Assembly: GCA_028551475.1 (NCBI GenBank)
Contig: CM052359.1
Coordinates: 23,623,583 to 23,687,582, forward strand
Source: Casuarina equisetifolia
Lineage: Eukaryota > Streptophyta > Magnoliopsida > Fagales > Casuarinaceae
DNA length: 64,000 nt
Reading direction: 5' to 3'
The notes beneath the pieces were generated by a model. It saw only the letters and a list, made by a program, of their open reading frames with translations. It was not told the origin of the DNA and made no database searches. The translations under genes were made by a program, and so were the position numbers. The first letter of the stretch is position 1. The number at the start of each line of letters is the position of its first letter. Of the stretch, positions 1 through 13,900 are shown one piece after another.

Positions 1-2590
1 GTTTGAAGGTATCTCATCATTCTCTTGTGATTTCCCTTCTTGCTTTGTTAAAACACTTCCCAACGGCAATATTCTTGATGAGATCGGTAAAACAGTCTGA
101 ATGAAGTTTGAAGCAAGCCGATCAGTCATCCAGGTGCCATGTTAGGGGCATTGCACCTAGCGGAACCGGAGCGCTGCATGTGGCACATCGACGTTCATGT
201 TTTGTATAAATTTAAGCAATTCAATCTCTGTTCTCTATGTGAGTTTTCTATTCTAGTTCTCTTCTTCCTAGGTGCCGCCCCCTTCCTTCTCTGTCTAAAC
301 CAATGTCATCCACATGAGATATTGGTTTTTATAATTAATCTCTGAATTGGGTTCTTGCCGCAGTTCAATTTGCAGCCGACGGATTGATTTTTTGACTCAC
401 TTTCTGATTACGAGTTTACAAAGTTTGTTTAAAATCCATCATGGGTTTTCTTATTAGATGCTCAAGATTTTGGCAAATGGGAACCCACAGAATGAGGAGT
501 CATAAAACTTTGATCTGGTCAATCGTAGTCTCTCCCATGCCATATGCTTTCCATGTGCAAATAGGTAGAAGATCATGGTCGCCAGAAATATCCCCATTGA
601 TCACAAAAAAAGATGTCATATTCTTTCTCAGAAAGTGGAGAGAAAGGAAAAGGAAGTACTTGTTTATCACTTTCCCGAGAAAATTATTACAATGTAGGGA
701 GAGAGAGAGAATGATCAGTGGCCGAATTCTGTATTTTAAAGCTCTTCGTTTTTGAGAATTGAAGCTGTTCGAACTTCAAAAACTTCTACGTGGGTGGCTC
801 AGCTGCAAGAGATTCATGCACATTCCACGTTCCATCTATGGCTTATTCTTTATTTGACCCCCTCTGAAGCTGGCAAGGGCCATGTAACATAATGGAGTTT
901 TGGGGCTCTTATCTCCAAGCTTTCTTGAGAACTACACCTGCTATAAGAGATATTTGAACGTTTACTTCCTCCAACCTTTGCACTATTTTATTAGGGTTCC
1001 TGGCGCGTTAATGATTATCTTTCGGTTCACATGGAAGCCATTATCCGGGGCCGGTTACAGCGTCGGCGAGAATGGAGTGCGATTGGAACTTAAACATGAT
1101 CGAGGCCGTCCGAACTTTAAATGCTTAATTAATAGGCCTGATCCGGGTTAGTGGAGTATAACCCACTTCTTTCTTCAACGAGAAAAATTGACTCATTTGT
1201 CAAAGGGAGATTTTCAGCACTAAGCTTATGCAAAGGTAAACCCTTTAATTTTAAAGAATCTGTGCATTAGGCTTTGCTTTTGTCACATTATTAAAAAACT
1301 TATTTCTTCTTTAAAATTAGTTTGTAAAGAACAAAACATGTATTCATCTAAAGATATTTTTAAATTTTTTTTTTGTAAGACAATATTGTCATTAAGATCT
1401 TAATAAGTCTTCTTGCAACAAATATAAGCTATATTCTTTATTATGAGGTAATTTGACCCATCTTGCATAAATGGATCTTGTTTCTTATACTTAAGCTTTG
1501 TTATAATGTTATCATCTTATCAATTAGCTTAATGATGAGTTAGTAGAGATTCTAACTATGAGGTTTGGAGTTGACACCCTATATGCATGACTTGAGTGAG
1601 TGCATTTTTTTGGGCAATTTATTTTTTCAAACTCATGAGCTAGCCTTAAATTGAACTTTGAGCTTTATATGCATAATATTATAACTAGACTGATCTACTC
1701 CAACTTCTATTTAACTTTAAAAATTTTCAAATATACTTGATACGTGAAGAGTATTAAGAAAAATCAATCATTAGATAATCTTTAACTATATATTTATTTC
1801 TTTAATTTATAAGTTGACTTTTAAGTTAAACTTTCAAGACATATCTGCAATAAAGAACAACCACCAACACCATTACTAACACCCACACACCGATGAAATG
1901 GCTTTCCCACGTTCATTTTATTTTCTTTTCGGTTTTTTGGGTTGTTCAAATTCATTGTCTTTCGAAGGTACCTTGGTTCATTGAATTTAGCATTTCAATA
2001 GCACAAGGATTGTGGACGTTTCGTTTGAAGAAAGAAACCACGTTGATTGTAGCAATTGAGAAACAAGAACATTAACACACCCTTGAGACTCTCAATTCAG
2101 AACTCAAATTTTTAAATCAGAAGACTACATATAGTCAGAATCAATCTGTCCGAAGAACACTCTTAACTAACTCCATAACTATAATAACTGCAAACCCATT
2201 AAATATTGCAGAATATTTCTCAACTAGGAGTTCAATATCTTCGAGAACATGACAAAGGGTTTACCAAAAGAAACAAGAACATGACAGAGGATTAGATGCT
2301 TCTGATTACATCATCGACGAACTCGAATACCCAAGTTGACTGCAAATGTTCAGAAAGAGAGAGAGAGACGTGTTAACACATGAGGCCACATGGAACAGCC
2401 GTTTAAGCTGCATTTTGGAATATCACTTCCTGACGGGACTGTTAGAGAGAAATTAGTCAAATTCGAACTTTTCTTGGTTTTTAAATCAATGTGCCGCACT
2501 AACATGTGCAGCAGATTATCTCACAAAAAGCTAACAATCTAGCTTTGACCATCAAACAACCTGCATATTATAATGTTCATTATCTTAAAA
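1..2590. other. Intergenic; no gene supported
   Basis: I find no exon series or recognisable protein motif here on either strand. The open frames present (for example 441-755 and 900-1151) have no family resemblance, no splice partners and no coding-like conservation that I can recognise. A purine-rich GA stretch near 700 and AT-rich sequence from 1200 to 1860 are the only compositional features. The left edge could hold the end of a neighbouring gene that lies mostly outside the window, but nothing visible proves it. Confidence 0.5.
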
Positions 2591-2599
2591 AAAGTATTC

Positions 2600-2965
2600 T
2601 ACCTGAAGTCTCTTGTTAATTAATAGCAATCATGCATCCCCACCTCGCTAGTTGCCATTGACTGTGAAGGCATTTGAACCAGAACAGAAAAACTGATCCT
2701 GCAATCCAAAAAAGACAACCCAAATTATTGCATTTTCTCTCTATTTCTTTTTGTTGTGGGTGGATGGGCAAGGGACATTGTCTCTTGAAACCCCTTATAG
2801 CTTATATCTCTTGTTATTTATTTGCAAAATACGCAGCCTAGCTTGCTTAGTTTCCATTGATTGTGAAGGCAATTGGACTATGAACAACAAATAGATCCTG
2901 CGATTTTGAAAAAGACAAAGAAGGAAGAGAGGAAAGAAATCTTCCAAGATTTTCTTTTCTCTCCA
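2600..2965. repeat. Diverged direct duplication (~150 bp units)
   Basis: Two related blocks lie about 200 bp apart, roughly 2600-2745 and 2795-2965. Both contain, in the same order, a tctcttgtta word, a cca(t)tga(c/t)tgtgaaggca word, a gatcctgc(a/g)at word, then an aaaagacaa word followed by a pyrimidine-rich ttctct stretch. The order and spacing argue for an old tandem duplication of non-coding sequence. No terminal repeats or coding capacity are visible. Confidence 0.55.
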
Positions 2966-3149
2966 TTAGAACCCTTTGCAGCAAATTGCTTGAATTGAGG
3001 TCATATCGAATAATTTCCCACTTATGTAGAAATACTACTCTAGTGATTCTGGCCCTTCGGGCTATGGGATCAAAATGCTAAATGTACGAACAAGCTTTTT
3101 GAAATTTTCATGCCTAATCTACAATAATTCTTTCTAGATACTATAGGGC

Positions 3150-3365
3150 ATGAAAAACCTTGATCCCATTTCTGTGGTCGGCCTACGGGTGCCAATGTTT
3201 CAGTGGGTTGCTAGTTGTTTTGTCAGTTCCTTGATGAATGATAAGAAGACAAATGCCAACAACTGCCTCGGCTGGAATCACGATGACTGTGTATCCTTCC
3301 TTGGAAGGGAGGTTGAAAACCCAATGGGAACACCAAGGCACTTTCCATGGGCTTGACCTAATCAT
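3150..3365. other. Unidentified stretch open on both strands
   Basis: A frame of 68 codons is open on the plus strand (3150-3356), and a 60-codon frame is open antisense to it (3183-3365). The base composition here is less AT-rich than the flanks. Neither translation matches a family I recognise, and I see no neighbouring exons. It may be a pseudogene or transposon fragment, or chance. It is listed only because composition and openness differ from the surroundings. Confidence 0.2.
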
Positions 3366-4700
3366 TGCCCCGAAATCTCTCTTTTTACCTAAGTGTTTGC
3401 ATTAAGTGTTTAGTTCTATTTATTTTTTCTGATTATTTTTTGCCTAGGAATCTTTGAGAAATAAGAAAAAGAAAGCTAAGATGAGAAAAAAAAAAAAAAA
3501 AAAAAAGTCACTGATTTGAGGTCCAAACCATCTGTCACAATCTTTACTGCCAAAGCATAAACTTCAATAATCAACCACAAAATAGTCATAATTAGTTAAC
3601 TTACTCCTGAAGCCCTACATAAAGAAAAACGGCAATGTACCATAAACCATTACTCCTATGCTATCTTTCTCCAACGACATACCACAAGAGGTGGCAGAAC
3701 TATACTGGGGATTCTTCACAAATTCTAAGATGCCCTCTCTGCATAAGACAACCCCTCTTTTATAACTCCCAGTTGAGGCCTACTAAGATAAGCCTTTTTT
3801 TTTTTCCAATCCAATGTGCTTAAACCAAGTTAGTTGTTTGGGCCTCTACCAAGATATGCTCCTAACAAATATAAGAGATTCGTTATCAAAATGCTTAAAG
3901 GACATATTCTCTACAGAGACACCACTCCTTTTAAGAAGATTTTTCCATCATTTGTCGCATGTCATGATCTTAGTGGATGAATCATGACATCATCATTCTC
4001 TTAAAAAAATTATTATTTAGGCAAAACACCTAAACTCATACATTCAAAATTTGAAAAACCAAGAGATTTTAAACTTTACTAGCTAACTGCTAAACTAACA
4101 AGTAATTGACATGTTACCATTTTTACCATTTACTCAGACAAATTGGAAACTATAATTGATGATCAGATGACAAAGGTTCAACTTGTTAGGACATGTTCTT
4201 GTAAACGTCCTCCTTACCCTAGTTCTTAGAAAGGAAGGATTCCCAAAAGAAAAAAAAAATGTTAAAAAAAGAAATTTGGCATGAGAAAGTATGGCAAAGT
4301 CAGAGATACAGATTTATATTCCACGTAGGTGTGCAAATGACTGATTTGGGCTCTTCCAATAGGTCCACATCATCTTCGCCACTTAGTAAGACAACTCAAA
4401 ATCCATAATTGATGATCATAGAGAATTTGATGAAAGTGATTGTCTGCCTACTAGTGTTTTGTTTTATTCTAAAAATTGATTTGTATCTTACTTCTTCTTT
4501 TTTTCCTTCCTCCTTTGGGTTTCTTTAAGAAAGACTCTTTTAAGTTAAGGGTGAAAAGTACAGAAATTTGAATCCTCTTTTAGGCTTTTTGGGAGTATTT
4601 AAAGCCATGAAAAAACTGAAAAACCTCCTTGATCCTCCACATCACCATTGGTCCCTTTACTATCCAAGCCTTTATGGAGGGAAATTTTCAATATTGGCAA
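3366..4700. other. Intergenic; simple sequence only
   Basis: There is no gene signal. The stretch holds a poly-A run near 3486-3506, short T runs near 3796 and AT-rich sequence. Nothing else is supported. Confidence 0.5.
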
Positions 4701-4721
4701 ATAGGATTAGAATATGATGGC

Positions 4722-5035
4722 TCATCTCAAAACTTTAATATACTAAATAGAAAAATCTTATCACCTATAGGCTCAATGACCTTATCATCATGCTTCAAAT
4801 GTAAAACAATACCTAACTTTAATACTCTCCCTTACTTGAATGCTAACACTAGCATTGCAAGTGGATTGAAGCTAAACTTAGGGGCATAAGGGATTACAAA
4901 ACATTGGCCCAAACCTAGTTTTAATATTACATTATTGTGTGAGGTCTCATTTTAAAATTTTAAGGTATTAGATGAAAAAATTTCATCACTTATACACTCA
5001 ATAGTTCATCCTTATACTTTTAATGTAAGACAATA
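4722..5035. repeat. Probable transposable-element fragment with internal direct repeat
   Basis: A segment of about 90 bp at 4722-4810 recurs in diverged form at 4947-5035. Shared words in order are ctcat(c/t)t(c/t)aaaa, a tta/tcac block, (g/c)ctcaat, then aatgtaa(a/g)acaata. The text between the copies includes taatactctccctta, which resembles wording common in plant LTR-type repeats. Coding potential is absent. This is inferred from repetition and style of sequence only. Confidence 0.35.
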
Positions 5036-6292
5036 GTCATCCTTAACAAATAGGTGTACACATGCACGTGGAAGATGATGGTGAAGACAATGCTTGGGAC
5101 AAGGAGGGAGGGACCAGTCTATAGATGGCAATGGCTAACGGCTGGTCCAAAGACAAGGTATTCGAAAGGCAGTGTCAGGTGAACTATCGACATCTAAGAT
5201 CAACCCTAGTTATGCTGTTTGTGCAGGCCAAAGCTATCTTGCATTTTGACCAGCACTGCCAGTACAACTCTATTAATTTGAAGAATGGAGAGTGGTCCAA
5301 CAGAGGTCCCTACTGGTCCAAACTCTAGAGAAGGGAGGATGCAGTATCCCAGCAACCCCATGTGAAATCCTCTTGGTCTAAACTCTAGTGTGTCACAGGT
5401 CTAAACTTCTTTCTATCCAAATCATAGCAATCGCATTTCAAGGCCATCTTTGAGTTTGATTTCGAGTCTCTGTTCATTTATTGTATGGCCAATCAATCTC
5501 AATCATCTCTTCCTATCCAAATCATACCAGTTTCATACTGTATAACGTTCAATTCTTCCTCCTTGTTTTGGTTAAAAAGGGAAACAAATTCAATTCCACA
5601 AAGCTTTGGTTTGACATTCTTCGGGCCGGCTGTCACTTGATTGAATATCATTTGAAAAAAGGCCGATCTTAAGATCAGTGCTTCCTGCTGCTTCTTGTTG
5701 CTGTTCAGCCCGAGGGCTAGTTCTACTTGTATTTTTGGAGTTCTTTTGACGTTATTCTATCATATACCGAGCACAGTGATAAGGCATTTGATAGTATTAG
5801 TAAACAGTAGAAAGATATAGGTTCGAGTGGAAGAAATTACCAAAGACATGCCATTTCAAATGGCATGTAGAAACCAATACGCAGAAAGATATCACATACT
5901 TGGTATTTATGTTCATATATTGTGTCTTTTATACAATGAAAAATTGAGTGACGAGAGTATATCTCAGCCACCAAAGTAGTCTCCTAAATGGCCTATAAAA
6001 AATGCTGCCAGATTACAGAAGAACAAAACCATAGACAGAATGCACACGAACCAAAACTAAGATACATTCTTGCCCCCTTTTGACTATGAAGATTGTACAA
6101 TTTGAATGCTAAAATAAATGAATAAAAAAATGTTTCTTTTTCAACGGGGCTTGGAAACAGGGAAAAACAAAAAAGAAAAGAGTGAACAAAAACCTATAGA
6201 ATTTACAACCATCACTGCAATGAACAGAGTAATTGAATTCACTGCCCGCTAGGACGAGACGCAAGAAAAGCACGCTTGAGCTTCTTGAAGCC
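5036..6292. other. Intergenic and myosin 3' flank
   Basis: No independent gene is supported. The part just left of 6293 is the expected 3' untranslated region of the minus-strand myosin gene, but I could not place its poly-A site. The remainder (5036-5900) shows no recognisable feature. Confidence 0.45.
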
Positions 6293-9200
6293 TTACTCAT
6301 TTAAAAATTGGAAGGCTGGATTCTCAAGAAGTTCATCTGATGGTTTGACGTCAGATAACTCCTTATCTTGCAGAGAAGTGGAGAGGTCATCAACAGAGAA
6401 GGGGATGCTGTATTGAGAAGCACGGATTAGTTGATATTCAAAGTCCTATTTTTGAACTATCACTTCATCAGTTACAATGGAAAAGTTAAAATCTTTTAAC
6501 ATAATTGACCGAAGCATGAAGCACAATGATCAAGTTTATCGCATCCTTCTCTAAGAAAAGTGAAATGATCATAGATGAATCAACATCTAAAAGAAAAATA
6601 AGACAAAACAAGAAAGAGAGCATTTCCTTGGCCCTGGCCCAATTTCCAGGAGAAAAAATTCTCACAAATATATCTTTCTTAAGAAAAAGGGAAACGAGGA
6701 ACTTTCCATCAGCCCACATAGTTTAACAGAGGAAAGAAATGTCTTTCCTCTTACATATCGACTATCGAGCGCCAAACATAGTGTCACAGGAGTTTCCAGA
6801 GACATTTTATGGATCTACTGGTTTTTAGTGTTCCACGGACAAGAAGTGAAAAAGTAAGAGACTCTTACCCAGAATTGTCATCCAACAAGTAAGAATTGCT
6901 CCCGGCATCGTTGGAGTCCTCTGTCATAAGCACCCTCATGCTGGAGATGACCTGTTGAAAGAGTAAAGGCGCGGTTGCTAAGCAATCAAATTCACCCCAG
7001 CAAGATAAGAATCATTAATCTCAAGAGATATTCCTATGAACAAACTTACATCTGGAGACACACTTCGAGTATTATAGTTGTCATCCTTGTACAGAACACA
7101 GATTCTGTACAGCTGCTGAACACTTAAGATCTGAAAAATAGCCAGGTTATGATATCAGAGTGAGAGAGATTGAGTCCCTTTTTTTATTTTTTTATTTTTT
7201 TATTTCTCTTTCTTTTTCTTCTCCCACTGACATAATAAAATATTATGATTGATATTTCCTAAAGGGCCAGGCACGGCAATTTCCACCGTCAAGCATCAAA
7301 ATAAAAGGATGCATAATTGTTGGTTCGCATGTTTGTATGCATAAGCACCTCTTGTCAGCAAAATCGAGTGAAGATGGGACTAGTTCAGATAATCTACCTA
7401 GAATTTGGTCTAATAATTACCAATGTGTGGGTGCTATCCAGTGAAGAAGGTGGCTAAAAGGTATAGGAAACTGCTACTCTAGAGAATTAATAACCTAGTT
7501 AGTGACTCTTACTACTTAATTATTATAAATATACTCCTGCGCCAAATAAGTAGTCTCAAGTAACATGCCAAAGAGGATGAGGAAGAGAAAGTCTTACAGG
7601 GCAGAGGTCATTGGTGATTTCATCATAGGAAATTCTATACTTTTGATGTATGACCTGCAGATCGCAATCAGTGAAAATCAAGTGAGTAATGCAGCACCAG
7701 AGCTATTATTTCTTAAAGGAAAAGCACCTGGCTGTTATAACATATAATTAAAGCTGCCAAAGAATTTTCTAAGTTTCATATATTTCCGAGTAAAACCACA
7801 ATAATCATGCAATATATCTAAGGAACTATTACCTGATGTAAAGGTCAAGCAGTGCACAATATCATCTACTTTATGGTTGAAGGCAAGTTAACGCACAATA
7901 TACAACTTCTTATGCAATTAGACAAATTAAAGGCACAATATGGAAAAGCCAAATGGCGCAGGTGTGGCGGAAAATGCTTCTTATGCAATTAGACAACGTG
8001 CATACATGATTTAACAACTTCTGCAATCCAATATCCAGTTAAAAAATAAATCACAATTAATATAGTTACTCCATCAATAATATTGATATTGCAAGCCTTG
8101 ACATGTCAGAAAAGCACTGAAAATAGCTAGCAATGTGCCCCTTTTCTCTTTTTGGGTTTAACAGTAATCCGTTTAACCTACAGCCCACACTTTAACCTAC
8201 AGCCCACACAACGAGACATACTTCTCAACTTGAATCTCCAAAACTAAATATATGTACATGCAGCAGATAATCACAGCCAGGTACTCCCTTCAGATTTGTT
8301 AATGGGGTTGGACATAGTCAATTACAACAGTGGACTCCCCGAAAGTACAGTACGGTCCATTGTGTTCCAAAAATAGCTTTGAGCTGAAGCCCAAACTCTT
8401 GTTATTTAACCAATTTGGTAACATGCTTGGAAAATATTTAACTTGGAAAACTCCTCTTACTGATAATAGCAGATAATGATCACATCATTTTTCAAAGATC
8501 ACCCACACGTAGAAGCAAAACCATATTACTTGTAAACCAGTATCTGATAATATCAAGTATATCATAAATCTAATGAAAAGGTTCCACAATGATTAAAGAC
8601 ACTTCACCAATGACCACATCAACCATGACATCGAAGTATGTTTCAAATAAGAAGCCAAATTAACGTACCAAGAAACCAACAGCCTGTCTTATGTGCTTAA
8701 GTTCATCCCATGATGAGCCAGCATACTGCAATCCGAGGAAACCAAACCATGAAACTAGGGGAAATTATTTATGCCCATAACATATATAGTGATCCATAGG
8801 AATGATGTACAAAAACATACACCAAAGAAAAGGTTCACCTGTTCTTTTGCTTGGCAGCACCATAGCTCCAACTCAGCTAACCCAGCTTTCACATATTCTC
8901 CATTGCTGAATGTACAACACTCACGACGCAGAAGAAGGCTGGAACATACAGAAATAAAATTAAGTAAAATAAGTAAATAATCCAGTATTAATCATATTTT
9001 TGTACATGCATGTGACAGAAGAAAACAACAAATTACCTATTAAAGAGTTGTACGTTGATATATGAGAAAGTCTGCGTAAAGATCTTCTGGACAAGAATAG
9101 GAGGCACCTGAAACCCAAGAACTATATTCATTTCTTTGCACTCGAGAAGAAGATGAAAAAAGGAGTTTTGCATTACTCAAGTCTGTCAATTTAAAAGCTT

Positions 9201-10979
9201 CAATGAAGTTACGTACAAAACTTTCTTTCAGTGTACTGAGGAAAGAGTTGAGGGTCTCAATGATGCTCTGCCAGTAAGTCGACGGAGAATCTTTCCCAAA
9301 AGACCGCCCAGATCTTAGTACTCCCTTTGATGTTCTTGGTGCCTATACATCCACATCACAGGTCAGACACGGATCAAACCAGAATTTCCTAAATCCAATG
9401 CTTTTATGAGGCAGTCAAACAATTTTATACAAGCAAAAGCATCACAACCGAATGAAGTTTGCCACCCAAAGTTAAGAGTACCTGGATACATGATGAAAGA
9501 AAGGATGAAATCTCCTTCTTCAAGTTGTCTCGAAGAATTCCATAGATTTTCTCCACATAGGCTGTGAGCTGCTGCTTGAAAAGCAAAGCTGGGTATTTGG
9601 CTTCAACCTCACGTACTACATCAAGTGCAGCAACTTGAAGATTGGCAGAAGAGGGGGAGGAGCGAAAACCCTAGAATTGAATGTCGCATCATATTACATA
9701 GATGAAGATAGGGAGACAAAAGTTAAGAAATCATAACTTTCAACCACCAGGAAAAAGATGCATAAAATCTAACACAAATAAATTTTTTATCATATACCAT
9801 GGCCATCCTCCCAAAGATGGATGTTGGAACAGGAGGTTTTCGCTGTGGGGTTGCACCACTTGCACCACCACCCTTCAAACTTCTTTGGAGCAAGAACAAC
9901 AAAGTAGATGTATTTGATAACCAATAAGCCATATGATTATTGTCATCTTGATCCTGTGAAAGAAACATTCTAGCATATTAAACTTGTAACACCAGAAAGA
10001 GCACAGCAAACACAATAAAAATTATGCAGCTACCAATTCTTCTACACTCATGACAAATTGGCAACACCACTGAACACTGCTATTACATCAAATTTAGGAA
10101 GGCAGGAAGAGAAAATGACTGCAGATATAGCAGTCAAGTTTGGAAAACTTGATAAAAATGACTTGTGCAGTTTCGCATCATCAGTTAAGATTGCACAGTA
10201 ATGCCTCTTCTGAAGTCATTGGAAACTCAAAATATTCATTCGTATAAAGATAGCATATACTAGAAGATGAAACGGTAAGAACACCACAAATGAGTGACGT
10301 GATTATACATGAGGTTCAGACTGTAAAATTGGTACAATAATACAACCACTATAAACATGTGGGAATCAGAAACCAATAATTCTTATAAAGAACCAAAATA
10401 ATCTAGTTCATTATACTTAAAGCCTTCTATACCTATAAACTTCAGGCAACAGACAATGCTATAACTTCCTTAAGTTTTCCTTCAACGATAGCCTACCCAT
10501 TGATGCATTATTCTTTAGTGGGTACAAATAAGTAATTGGATGCTTCAAGTGGGTTACCGATCACATTGAAAATTCCCTTAAACAAAGTAATTGGGTTACC
10601 TCAATGGCAGAACCAATCATCTGGATGAGACGATCAAATACACTTGTTCTTTCAGCTTCAAAAGACTTCCAGTGGAGAAGACATTTGTATATGGTAAAGG
10701 CTGCAACGGGCTTCCCATGACTGAACCCAATATTCTTCATAACACAGCTAATAAGAGCATCAACGTTCTCCTGTAAAGAAAGCAAATACCCAAATGTAAA
10801 AATTCGCCAACTGCACTCCCCAAAAAATAAAAATAAAAATGAATAGAATATAACTATATTTAGATAAAGAAATCATGATCTATATAAGCACAGACATGTT
10901 GACGCTCAACGATGGATCTCCTGAACTTGCTATCGGATTCTGTTCCAAATTTCTTAATGGGTGTTGCACTCTGGGGTTC
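6293..10979 (-). other. Myosin XI exons 28-39: globular tail with DIL domain
   Basis: Coding exons: 10896-10979, 10600-10770, 9798-9953, 9482-9670, 9217-9342, 9037-9107, 8839-8938, 8669-8725, 7598-7654, 7050-7130, 6869-6951, 6293-6407 (stop TAA at 6293-6295). The tail begins with the [10 protein letters not shown] region and includes LLLRRECC, a typical DIL-domain motif, and the final [13 protein letters not shown] motif (here GIPFSVDDL). In myosin XI this domain binds cargo adaptors. The last 30 residues after the conserved motif are the part most likely to vary between paralogues. Confidence 0.92.
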
Positions 10980-13900
10980 CTGCAAAAGTAAATTCTTTTC
11001 AATGACCACTAAAGAGAAAATACAGTATGACGACATGGATACATGGGACCATAGACTACAAAGAACAACCAAAAAACGAAAAAAAAAAAAAAAAAAAGGA
11101 AAAGAAAAGTGAAAAGGTAAACTACGTTGGTTTTCTTCTCTTCACTGACATGATGACCATTCTCCAATCTCTGCAAATACACACAAAAGATGTACCAAAA
11201 TCAACAACCAGAGAGAGAGGGAGATTAATAATCTATTTGGTAGTATATGTTTATCTGAATTACTGGAGTCTGCGGAATGTCTGATGTCTTTTTTACAGGT
11301 GTTAGCAGTGCTTGCTGGCGAAGAATTTGGTTTTCAGACTCGATGCCAGAAAATTTTTCTTCAAGCCTGCAGATAAGAGTAACAACAATGACAATGAAAA
11401 GACTGAAACATGGAGAGAGAAGGGTTTCCCCCCATCTTTGCTTTTCATGGGAGAGGACGGTTATGGGAGCAAAATGTGGGCTAACTTAAGAATCTTCTAT
11501 CTACATTCATATGTAACATGGATCTATATTCTAAACCGAAGAAATCATCTACATTCATAGTTATTATGGATTTATATTCTAATCTATGTTGAATAATACA
11601 AAGAATCTAGACTGGGCAACTACCTCTGCATGGCAGTCTTTAGGTGAATTATTTTTGTTTCTGCATCCAAAGCTTGCTTCAACCTCTCTTCACTGATTTT
11701 GCTCGCTTCTTCATACTTTTTCTCTGTTTCATCAATTTTCTTTTCAAGTGAGGTCACCATGGCCTGCAAAATTCCCCCAGAAATCAGTAACTAAGCAAGA
11801 AGAAAAAAAAAGAACATTCTTATAAACTAGAATGGCATTTTAGGTGGTCTTCGTAATTAAACAATGCCAGTATTCTTTAGCAGAATGCAGGTTCTAAACT
11901 GTCAACCACCTTACCTTGAGCTTTTCATTTTCACTGCTAAGCTTTTCCAGCATTGCATGGTCCACAACTGGAACCTCCTGTATCACAGGGACCTTCTCTG
12001 CTTCCCTTTTTGCAGCCTCACATTCCTTCTCAAGCATTTCTTTGGTCTCCTTAAACTGAATCTGCATCTGTTGCAAAGCGGACTGTAGTTTCTCGTTTTC
12101 ATGTGATTTAGCCTCTTCCATATCAGCCTACAAATAGTGGACATATCAGGAACAAAAAAGATATATCAGAAGAAAAAAATGAAGTTACCAGAGAAATATC
12201 TTCTGCGTGTACTCTCTAGATTATTTTCCTTTCCATGTTTAGAAGCAGAAAACAGGCATTCGTCCAATTTAACAGACACAAGCCAAAATTAGAGTCATAC
12301 TACGAAAAACAGATAAAGTATAAGCATAAGTTTATGAACTTATTTGGGATGTAAGGCTTGAAGAGATCCTCTGATAGAACTTAGAAAATAAAGATTTCAA
12401 AAATGCAAAAATGAAGAAGATGAAGAGAATTCTCCAGCACAGAACATCATCTATTCTTGTTCTATTCTACTTTTCTTGCCATCCCTGGCTTCATTAGTTT
12501 ATTCAAGAATCAATTTTTAACCTGTCATCATCTTTGAATTTGACATCATTCAGTCTAAGAAGAACTAATACTGGAAGAAGACACAGAACACAAGATGAAT
12601 AAGGCACTACGAAGATTCTAGGAAAATGACGATGATATATTTGGCACATATATGGATTATTAATTGTAGCAAGGAAGCATATTTCTAAAGTATAGAGCAA
12701 CTACGCCATCCATGTTTAGCTTTCATGTCCCAAGATAAATAAAACATCATCAAAATATCATCAAGACGACAACAAGCAATTCCTTAATTGGTCCTCTAAA
12801 TGTTTAAAACTCAGCATTTGGATATGATTTTCAAACATTGCTAAACAAATCTCAAATAGTATTAAATACCATGTGTTTTTGTAAAGAAATTTTTTATGAA
12901 CCCAGTCACATCCCAAATTCCTTTTGCCCAAGTGTCCTGCTATTTCCCAAATTATACGCCTCAAACTTTGTTGTTTATTCATGCAAAGATATCCATCTGT
13001 GTCCACATAGATAATTCAACCTTTTTCCGAAGAATCTGCGCTTCCTAACTTTGAACCAAGGAGGCTAGCAAGAATCAGTGCTTCCTAACTTTGAACCAAG
13101 AAGGCTAGCAAACATGCTTTTTTTCTCGGTAGCTTGTGAGCAAATGGGATGAAATCAAGTGCTCTAGAGACTAGGGAGTTTGATTCATGAAGGGCTTGGA
13201 GTGCTCTAAATTTAAGGTCGATTCTGACAAATGTGGCAGCATCCAAAGCCAGCAGCAGAAGTTAGTGCAGCTGAATGCAATGACCATGACGTCATTTGCT
13301 TTTGTTTCATCCTTTCGGCAACTATATATTAGCTTTCACATTCAATTTTTTGCTACATCCATTTGCTACTATAGTTGAGGAAACTAACAGAAGGCTTTCT
13401 TCTAATACAAAACCACAGAAAATCCAAATTTTTCTAAAGTCTTTTGCATTCAACTTTTATTTGATGCGAGTTAATGTTAAGTTGATCATATGGTTCCACT
13501 CTTCCCACTGGCAGTATTGCTACTGACAACATTTGTAGTTGAAAAGTTAGCCACACTTCAAAACCAAAGTTAACGATTAACAGAATAGATGAGTCCCACA
13601 GAAACTTCATGGTCTCACACTGCATGTTCAGGCAGGCAACAAAATGCTGCATCATGACAGAACTCTCAATATATTTATTACTGCAATAACACCTACCCTC
13701 ATGCGTTTCTCCAGTTGTAGTCTCCATGTCAATTCTTCCACTTGCTTTTCCAGCTTGTTTTTGGCAGCTTGGAGAGCACCAGTTTCCCTAGCAGCCTGCA
13801 CACATACAACATAAGCTGAGAGCCTGGAATATCACCTGCCAAAGCTAAACTTGCAAACTAAGCAAAAACATAAGTATAGCAAACACTAATATTCCTGATT

